From Parvibaculum sp. (GTDB taxonomy: Bacteria; Pseudomonadota; Alphaproteobacteria; Parvibaculales; Parvibaculaceae), in the NCBI GenBank assembly GCA_020062605.1, contig JAGUWA010000328.1:1-12223 (forward strand): a stretch of 12,223 nt of DNA. Reading direction: 5' to 3'. A model generated the notes under the pieces. That model ran no database searches. It was given only the letters and a program-made list of their open reading frames with translations, and was not told the origin of the DNA. A program made the position numbers and the translations under genes. Below, piece by piece: positions 7,040 to 12,223 of the stretch; position 1 is the first letter of the stretch; each line of letters starts with the position of its first letter.

Positions 7040-9421
7040 ATGTCGGATGCAGCATCTGGAGAAGGCATAGGCCAACCGGTTCGCCGCAAGGAAGACTTCC
7101 GCTTCATCACGGGCAATGGCCACTATACCGACGACATCAACCGCCCACGCCAGACCTGGGCCTGCTTTCTTCGCTCGCCACACGCCCATGCCCGCATCAG
7201 GTCGATAGACACCTCGGCGGCAGAGGCCGCGCCCGGCGTCGTTGCCATATTCACCGGCCGTCATGTCGCCGATGACGGGCTGGGCGGTCTCATCTGCGGC
7301 TGGACCGTCACGTCGAAGGACGGCACACCAATGAAGGTCGGCCCGCATCCGATCCTCGCTCTCGATACCGTCCGCTATGTCGGCGATCACGTTGCCATGG
7401 TCGTTGCGGAAACGCTTGCCGACGCCCGCGCCGCGGCGGAGCTGATCGACGTCGATTACGAAGCACTTCCTGCCACCGTTTCGCTCTCGGCATGCCAGAG
7501 CGCCGGCGCGCCCCAGGTTCACCCCGAGGCGCCGCGCAACACCTGCTTTGAATGGGAACTCGGCAACAAGGCGGAAACGGAAGCGGCCTTCGCGAAGGCC
7601 GACCGCATCGTGAAGCTCGATCTGAAGAATAACCGGCTGATCCCGAACGCCATGGAGCCCCGTGCCGCGCTCGGCGAATTCGACAAGGGCACTGGAATAT
7701 ACACGCTTCACACGACGAGCCAGAACCCGCATGTGGCGCGCCTCGTTCTCTCCGCTTTTGTCGGCGTCGCGCCGGAACACAAGCTCCGCGTCATCGCGCC
7801 CGATGTCGGCGGCGGCTTCGGCTCCAAGATTTTCATTTATGCCGAAGAGACTGCCTGCGTCTGGGCCGCCGCAAAGGTCGGCCGGCCCATCAAATGGACG
7901 GCCGACCGCTCGGAAGCTTTCCTGTCGGACGCTCACGGTCGCGATCATCTGAGCCACGCCGAACTGGCCCTCGACAAGGACGGAAAGTTCCTCGGCCTCC
8001 GCGTCAAGACCGTCGCCAATCTCGGCGCTTATCTCTCGACATTCTCCGCCTCCGTGCCGACCTACCTTTATGGCACGCTGCTGTCGGGCCAATACGACAT
8101 CCCGGCGATCTACGTCGAGGTCGACGGCGTCTATACGCATACGGCGCCGGTCGATGCCTATCGCGGCGCGGGCCGTCCCGAAGCGACTTACCTCGTCGAG
8201 CGTATCGTGGAGACGGCGGCGCGCGAAACCGGCATCGATCCAGCCGAACTCCGTCGCCGCAACTACATCCGAACTTTCCCGCATCAGACGCCCGTCATCA
8301 TGAACTATGACACGGGCGACTACGAAGCCTCGCTCGCCGCCGCCATGGAGGCGATCGACTACAAGGGTTTCCCTGCCCGCAAGGCGGAAGCGGCTAAGCG
8401 CGGCATGCTGCGCGGTATCGGCTTCTCCTCCTACATCGAGGCATGCGGCCTCGCGCCTTCCGCCGCTGTCGGTTCGCTTGGTGCCGGCGTCGGCCTTTGG
8501 GAGAGCGCCGAGGTCCGCGTGAACCCGACCGGCGATGTCGAAGTCCTGACCGGTTCGCACAGCCACGGCCAGGGCCACGAAACGACCTTCGCCCAGCTCG
8601 TCGCCTCGCGCCTCGGCATACCGCTTGCCAATGTAGAGATCGTGCATGGCGACACGGACAAGGTGCAGTTCGGCATGGGCACCTATGGCTCACGCTCCGG
8701 CGCCGTCGGCATGAGCGCCATTGCGAAGGCCCTCGACAAGATCGAGACCAAGGCGAAGAAGATCGCCGCGCATCTGATGGAAGCCGCAGTCGAGGACATC
8801 GTCTTCGAGAACGGCACCTTCACCGTGCAAGGCACCGACAAGTCGCTCGCCTGGGCCGAGCTTTCGCTTGCCGCCTACACGGCGCATGGCTTCCCCTCAA
8901 GCGAGATTGAGCCCGGCCTCAAGGAAGGCGCCTTCTACGACCCGACGAACTTCACTTTCCCGGCGGGTTGCCACATCTGCGAAGTCGAAGTCGATCCCGA
9001 TACCGGCATCGTGAAGATCGCGAAATTCGTTGCCGTCGACGATTTCGGCACCATCATCAACCCGCTGATCGTCGAAGGTCAGGTTCATGGCGGCATCGCG
9101 CAGGGCATCGGTCAGGCGCTGCTGGAGCACGGCGTCTACGATGCGGACTCCGGTCAGCTCATCACCGGCTCCTACATGGACTACTGCATGCCACGGGCGG
9201 ACGACCTCCCGAGCTTCAGCCTCGGCTTCACGACAACCGTCTGCCCGTCCAATCCGCTCGGCATGAAAGGCTGCGGCGAAGCCGGCGCCATCGCTTCGCC
9301 TCCCGCCATCATCAATGCCGTAACGGATGCCCTCGGTATCCGCGACATCGAAATGCCCGCAACGCCCGCGCGCGTCTGGACGGCACTCCAGTCCGTCGCC
9401 TCGCGCGCAGCCGCCGAATGA
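7040..9421 (+). CDS. coxL: Form II CO dehydrogenase-like large subunit (molybdopterin-binding)
   Basis: This 793-residue protein is the catalytic molybdenum-cofactor subunit of the xanthine oxidase family. The N-terminal domain opens with GQPVRRKEDFRFITGNGHYTDDI. Cofactor-binding motifs follow: GGGFGSK at 257-263, the active-site loop AYRGAGR at 373-379, SHGQGHETTF around Gln511, and KGCGEAGAIASP with the predicted catalytic Glu747. True aerobic CO dehydrogenase (form I) carries AYxCSFR, with a cysteine binding copper. Here that cysteine is absent and AYRGAGR defines form II, whose substrate is uncertain, so CO oxidation should not be assumed. AGGAGGAAA at 7027-7034 is a strong ribosome binding site fixing ATG 7040. 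The length is close to that of known CoxL. The next gene in an ordinary form II operon would be coxM, but an unrelated ORF intervenes. Confidence 0.94.
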   Translation: MSDAASGEGIGQPVRRKEDFRFITGNGHYTDDINRPRQTWACFLRSPHAHARIRSIDTSAAEAAPGVVAIFTGRHVADDGLGGLICGWTVTSKDGTPMKVGPHPILALDTVRYVGDHVAMVVAETLADARAAAELIDVDYEALPATVSLSACQSAGAPQVHPEAPRNTCFEWELGNKAETEAAFAKADRIVKLDLKNNRLIPNAMEPRAALGEFDKGTGIYTLHTTSQNPHVARLVLSAFVGVAPEHKLRVIAPDVGGGFGSKIFIYAEETACVWAAAKVGRPIKWTADRSEAFLSDAHGRDHLSHAELALDKDGKFLGLRVKTVANLGAYLSTFSASVPTYLYGTLLSGQYDIPAIYVEVDGVYTHTAPVDAYRGAGRPEATYLVERIVETAARETGIDPAELRRRNYIRTFPHQTPVIMNYDTGDYEASLAAAMEAIDYKGFPARKAEAAKRGMLRGIGFSSYIEACGLAPSAAVGSLGAGVGLWESAEVRVNPTGDVEVLTGSHSHGQGHETTFAQLVASRLGIPLANVEIVHGDTDKVQFGMGTYGSRSGAVGMSAIAKALDKIETKAKKIAAHLMEAAVEDIVFENGTFTVQGTDKSLAWAELSLAAYTAHGFPSSEIEPGLKEGAFYDPTNFTFPAGCHICEVEVDPDTGIVKIAKFVAVDDFGTIINPLIVEGQVHGGIAQGIGQALLEHGVYDADSGQLITGSYMDYCMPRADDLPSFSLGFTTTVCPSNPLGMKGCGEAGAIASPPAIINAVTDALGIRDIEMPATPARVWTALQSVASRAAAE

Positions 9422-10004
9422 GGATTTGAACGGCCCCAAAATCTGAAAGCTATTAGCATATGGATTTGTACTGGCTTATTGTTGTTGCCGCACTGTTCCT
9501 TTTCGGGAACTTGGGATGGTCGCTGCATAAGCAAGAAAATGAAGCCGAACATTCCGATTCGGTCGTAGACTCATCCCCGCCTCTCGCGCGGTCTGATTCT
9601 GATTACGCACAAAGAATAAAGAGAGGGAAGGGGTGGCTTATCGGCTTCGTTGGATTCGTGATTGGGTGCTTGATTGCTGTAGCTTTTGAAGCTCTTCTCA
9701 TCGGTATTGCGAATGAGGTTTTCGATGCCAGCTTTAGGCCGCGGGGTTTAGGTTGGGTCATGTTCATTGGCGCCGGTGGCATCGTATGCGCCCGCCTCGC
9801 CCACTCAATGATAGAACAAAATCCTGTGACATCGTCTGTGGCAGAGTTTGTTCGCAGAGTTCCAGCTCATAGTACGATATTTCTTGCAAATATTGGCCAA
9901 AGCGAGGCTTGGCGCGGCGCAGCCATACTGGCGATCATCACTGCGTCAGTGGTCCTTCTGGCGGTATTCCTGATCTAGAGGCCACTAACTTGAGGAAATA
10001 GAAC
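9419..10004. repeat. Imperfect short direct repeats flanking the inserted ORF
   Basis: TGAGGATTTGAAC at 9419-9431 (starting with the coxL stop) resembles TGAGGAAATAGAAC at 9991-10004 just before coxM. They share TGAGGA and GAAC, separated by three and four bases respectively. The copies bracket the low-GC ORF. They could mark a duplication made on insertion, or simply be similar ribosome-binding sequences. The coordinates span both copies and the DNA between. Confidence 0.35.
9460..9978 (+). CDS. Hypothetical membrane protein inserted between coxL and coxM
   Basis: I do not recognise a family for this 172-residue protein, and nothing like it is expected in cox operons. It has an N-terminal membrane helix (about residues 3-20), a polar linker rich in Glu, Asp and Ser (about 24-55), and three more hydrophobic segments (about 59-84, 95-112 and 150-172). 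A hand count of 9481-9960 gives about 52% G+C, clearly below the surrounding genes. It uses AGA, AGG, TTA, ATT and GTT codons that neighbours mostly avoid. No convincing ribosome binding site precedes ATG 9460, and the upstream stretch 9441-9460 is AT-rich. It lies in the operon direction, so it may be read through. It looks like horizontally gained DNA. It could be expressed, for example as an orphan or immunity-type membrane protein, or be non-functional. Confidence 0.65.
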   Translation: MDLYWLIVVAALFLFGNLGWSLHKQENEAEHSDSVVDSSPPLARSDSDYAQRIKRGKGWLIGFVGFVIGCLIAVAFEALLIGIANEVFDASFRPRGLGWVMFIGAGGIVCARLAHSMIEQNPVTSSVAEFVRRVPAHSTIFLANIGQSEAWRGAAILAIITASVVLLAVFLI

Positions 10005-10820
10005 CATGTACCAGTTCAACTACGAGCGCCCGAAGACGTTGGCGGAGGCGCAAGCCCTTCTCGGCAATGCAGACGATCCGAAAATCCTCGCGGGCGGTCA
10101 GACGCTCATCCCGACGCTGAAGCAGCGTCTCGCCATGCCGAGCGACGTGATCGACATTGGCGGCATCAGGGAACTCGATTTCATCCGCGCCGAGGGCGAC
10201 GCCGTGATGATCGGCGCCGCAACCCGCCACGCAACGGTCGCGCAATCCGCGGATGTGAAGAAGAACAATCCGGCACTCGCCGCGCTTGCGGGCGGCATTG
10301 GCGATCCTGCCGTTCGCCACATGGGAACGCTGGGCGGTTCCATCGCAAACAACGACCCGGCAGCAGACTACCCTGCCGCCTGCCTCGGTCTCGATGCGAA
10401 GATCCATACGACGAAGCGCCTCATCGAAGCGGACGAGTTCTTCACGGGCATGTTCGAAACCGCGTTGCAGGACGGCGAGATCATCAAGGAAGTGACATTT
10501 CCGCATCCGGAAAAAGCAGCCTACATGAAGTTCCGCAACCCCGCCTCGCGCTATGCGATGGTCGGCGTCTTCGTTTCGAGAGGCCCATGGGGTATTCGCG
10601 TCGCGGTTACCGGTGCCGGCCAGAACGGCGTCTTCCGCATCGCCGAAATGGAAGAAGCGCTCGCGAAGAACTGGTCGCCGGATGCCGTGGCAAACATCAA
10701 GGTGCCGGCCTCGGGCCTCAACAGCGATCTCCACGGCACCGCCGAATACCGCGCGCATCTCGTCACCGTCATGGCGAAGCGCGCCGTTGCGGCTGCCGGA
10801 TAATCTGACAAAGAGGCCAC
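9977..10820. repeat. Nine-base direct repeat on both sides of coxM
   Basis: AGAGGCCAC occurs at 9977-9985 and again at 10812-10820, in the short gaps before and after coxM. An exact nine-base match between two gaps of about 30 bases is unlikely by chance, though I looked for it after the fact. It may be a relic of rearrangement around coxM or coincidence. The coordinates span both copies and coxM. Confidence 0.3.
10006..10803 (+). CDS. coxM: CO dehydrogenase-like medium subunit, FAD-binding
   Basis: This 265-residue protein is the flavoprotein subunit of the molybdenum hydroxylase, taking electrons from the CoxS clusters to FAD and on to an acceptor. It has the two FAD-contact motifs of the family: AGGQTLIPTLKQRL at 29-42 (usually AGGQSLxPxLxxR) and TLGGSIANNDPAADYPA at 108-124. 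The C-terminal CO_deh_flav_C-like domain covers about 172-262. The length is slightly below the roughly 280-290 residues of most CoxM. The ribosome binding site TGAGGA (9991-9996) lies ten bases before ATG 10006. In form II operons coxM normally follows coxL closely; here 584 bases separate them because of the inserted ORF. GC and codon use return to those of coxS and coxL. Confidence 0.93.
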   Translation: MYQFNYERPKTLAEAQALLGNADDPKILAGGQTLIPTLKQRLAMPSDVIDIGGIRELDFIRAEGDAVMIGAATRHATVAQSADVKKNNPALAALAGGIGDPAVRHMGTLGGSIANNDPAADYPAACLGLDAKIHTTKRLIEADEFFTGMFETALQDGEIIKEVTFPHPEKAAYMKFRNPASRYAMVGVFVSRGPWGIRVAVTGAGQNGVFRIAEMEEALAKNWSPDAVANIKVPASGLNSDLHGTAEYRAHLVTVMAKRAVAAAG

Positions 10821-10839
10821 ATCGGCCCGGATTGAGTCC

Positions 10840-11748
10840 ATGACGCTACCTGCCAATATCGACGAAACGGTCGAGCTTCTTGCGCGCGGCAATTACGTCG
10901 CCGACCGGTCGCTTGCGACCGTCATCTTCCTTGCGCTCAAGATGGGTCGCCCCCTTTTGCTCGAAGGCGAGGCGGGTGTCGGCAAGACCGAGATCGCGAA
11001 AGTCCTGGCCGATGCGCTCGGCCGCCGCCTCATTCGCCTGCAATGCTATGAGGGTCTCGACACCGGCGCCGCGGTATACGAATGGAACTATCAGGCGCAG
11101 ATGATCGAGATCCGCCTCGCGGAAGCCGAAGGCGTCGGAGACCGCACCGAGCTCGGCAAGGACGTCTTCTCCGAGCGCTTCCTCATCCGCCGTCCGATCC
11201 TGCAGGCGCTCGAACCCGCCGTCGAAGGCCCGCCGGTCCTTCTGATCGACGAACTCGATCGCACCGACGAACCTTTCGAGGCTTATCTTCTCGAGGTCCT
11301 GTCGGACTTCCAGGTGAGCGTCCCCGAAATCGGCACCATCAAGGCCGCGCACCCGCCCATCGTCATCGTCACGTCGAACCGCACACGCGAAATCCACGAC
11401 GCCCTGAAGCGCCGCTGCCTCTATCACTGGGTCGATTATCCCGATGCCGAACGCGAACTGGCGATCCTGAAGCTGAAGGCGCCCGGCACGCCGGAAAAAC
11501 TCTCCCGCGAGATCGTCGCCTTCGTGCAGAAGCTGCGCGGCCTCGACCTCTACAAGAACCCGGGCATCGCCGAGACGATAGACTGGGCGGAAGCCTTGAC
11601 GGCTCTCGATGCCGTTTCCCTCGACAGGCAATCTGTCAACGACACGCTGGGGGCGCTTCTGAAATATCAGGACGACATCGCCCGCGTCGCGGGCAGCGAA
11701 GCCGCGCGCATCCTGGAAGAAATCCGGATGGCCGCGGCGGCGGAATGA
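10840..11748 (+). CDS. coxD: CoxD, MoxR-family AAA+ ATPase for cofactor maturation
   Basis: This 302-residue AAA+ ATPase of the MoxR family matches CoxD, which in studied CO dehydrogenase systems helps to build or insert the active-site metal centre. Visible motifs are Walker A GEAGVGKT (43-50), Walker B VLLIDELD (133-140), sensor 1 TSN (178-180), a likely arginine finger in LKRRC (189-193), and the sensor 2 region PGIAETIDWAEAL (241-253). The opening ADRSLATVIFLALKMGRPLLLEGEAG is typical of CoxD-like MoxR proteins and supports ATG 10840, although no good ribosome binding site is seen just upstream. The gap after coxM is 36 bases. coxE begins one base after its stop, in line with MoxR and VWA proteins acting as a pair. 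Its substrate in a form II system, where the copper-binding cysteine is absent, is unclear. Confidence 0.92.
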   Translation: MTLPANIDETVELLARGNYVADRSLATVIFLALKMGRPLLLEGEAGVGKTEIAKVLADALGRRLIRLQCYEGLDTGAAVYEWNYQAQMIEIRLAEAEGVGDRTELGKDVFSERFLIRRPILQALEPAVEGPPVLLIDELDRTDEPFEAYLLEVLSDFQVSVPEIGTIKAAHPPIVIVTSNRTREIHDALKRRCLYHWVDYPDAERELAILKLKAPGTPEKLSREIVAFVQKLRGLDLYKNPGIAETIDWAEALTALDAVSLDRQSVNDTLGALLKYQDDIARVAGSEAARILEEIRMAAAAE

Positions 11749-11749
11749 C

Positions 11750-12223
11750 ATGGAAGCCGGGTCCGGGCGTCTTTCCGAAAATATCCTGCATTTCGCGCGC
11801 GTCCTGCGCCGCGCCGGTCTTCGCGTCGGCCCGCGTCAGGTGCTCGACGCGGTCGAAGCCGTCGAAACGGCGGGTATCGGCCGCCGCGAGGATTTCTACT
11901 GGACGCTCCACGCCACGCTGGTGAAGCGCCACGAGGAGCAGGAGCTTTTCGCCCAGGCGTTCCACGTCTTCTGGCGCAACCCGAAACTCCTCGACAAGAT
12001 GATGTCGCTGATGCTGCCGGAGATCGAAACGCCGCCCGGTGCGACCGAGGAAGAAAAGAGCCGCCGTCTCGCCGAGGCGCTCTTCGGCGAGGGCACGCAG
12101 CATATCGAGGAGGAACCGGTGGTCGAGATCGACCGCAGCGAAACCTTCTCGAAGGAAGAACTGCTGCGCACCCGGGACTTCGAGAAGATGTCGGTAGCGG
12201 AACTCGCCGAAGCCAAGGCCGCC
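11750..12223 (+). CDS. coxE: CoxE family VWA-domain protein, N-terminal part
   Basis: The frame from ATG 11750 is open to the end of the window (158 codons, no stop), so the gene is cut by the window edge. The visible part matches the N-terminal region of CoxE, the von Willebrand factor A partner of the MoxR ATPase CoxD. Recognisable stretches are LxENILHFARVLRRAGLRVGPRQVLDAVEAV, REDFYWTLHATLVKRHEEQELFAQAFHVFWRNP and TRDFEKMSVAELAEAK. The VWA domain with its metal-binding site should lie beyond 12223 and is not seen. Start choice: ATG 11750 lies one base past the coxD stop and gives the CoxE sequence, whereas ATG 11745 is in a different frame and gives nothing family-like. Translation probably depends on coupling to coxD, since no clear ribosome binding site is present. 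Confidence 0.9.
   Translation, partial: MEAGSGRLSENILHFARVLRRAGLRVGPRQVLDAVEAVETAGIGRREDFYWTLHATLVKRHEEQELFAQAFHVFWRNPKLLDKMMSLMLPEIETPPGATEEEKSRRLAEALFGEGTQHIEEEPVVEIDRSETFSKEELLRTRDFEKMSVAELAEAKAA

Noticed and set aside
6845..8647. Open frame of 600 codons on the minus strand
   Set aside because: It is antisense to coxS and coxL, whose motifs are unmistakable on the + strand. Composition is that of a shadow frame with no recognisable domain.
7040..9421. Calling this a proven CO dehydrogenase
   Set aside because: The active-site loop lacks the cysteine of form I enzymes, so only a CO dehydrogenase-like molybdenum hydroxylase can be supported.
9426..9456. Own promoter for the inserted ORF (TTGAAC with TATTAG)
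   Set aside because: The spacer is 19 bases and the -10-like element lies almost against ATG 9460; the match is too weak to annotate.

Overview
The window is GC-rich (roughly 60-65% by eye) with strong G/C preference at third codon positions. All real genes lie on the + strand. Gene content (an alphaproteobacterial-style Mrp-like antiporter cluster followed by a form II cox cluster) suggests an alphaproteobacterium, possibly a Rhizobiales/Parvibaculum-like lineage. That placement is an inference; no rRNA or marker gene is present.

Region 1 (1-5707) is the distal part of an operon for a multisubunit monovalent cation/proton antiporter (Mrp/Mnh family). In order it holds the end of mnhB, mnhC, a first mnhD-type transporter, a second one, a small two-helix membrane protein of unknown family, and a third, longer transporter with a C-terminal extension. 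The genes overlap or nearly touch (TGATG, TGATG, 6-nt gap, ATGA, 8-nt overlap), so they are probably co-transcribed and translationally coupled. Three NuoL/M/N-like subunits in one cluster differ from the classical Mrp layout of one MrpA plus one MrpD. The upstream genes are outside the window.

Region 2 (5765-12223, continuing past the end) is a carbon-monoxide-dehydrogenase-like operon: coxG, coxS, coxL, an unrelated small membrane-protein ORF, coxM, coxD and the start of coxE. The S-L-M order and the AYRGAGR active-site sequence of CoxL mark it as form II. This is a molybdenum hydroxylase of the xanthine oxidase family whose physiological substrate is not settled. CoxS carries two [2Fe-2S] clusters, CoxM binds FAD and CoxL binds the molybdenum cofactor. 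CoxD (MoxR AAA+ ATPase) and CoxE (partner of CoxD) are the usual maturation factors, and CoxG is a membrane-anchored SRPBCC protein.

The clearest anomaly is the 172-codon ORF at 9460-9978. It is lower in GC (about 52% by hand count), uses codons its neighbours avoid, and sits between coxL and coxM, flanked by short imperfect repeats. It looks like a later insertion. No tRNA, rRNA, CRISPR array or recognisable transposase was seen, and no gene-free stretch exceeds 300 bases.
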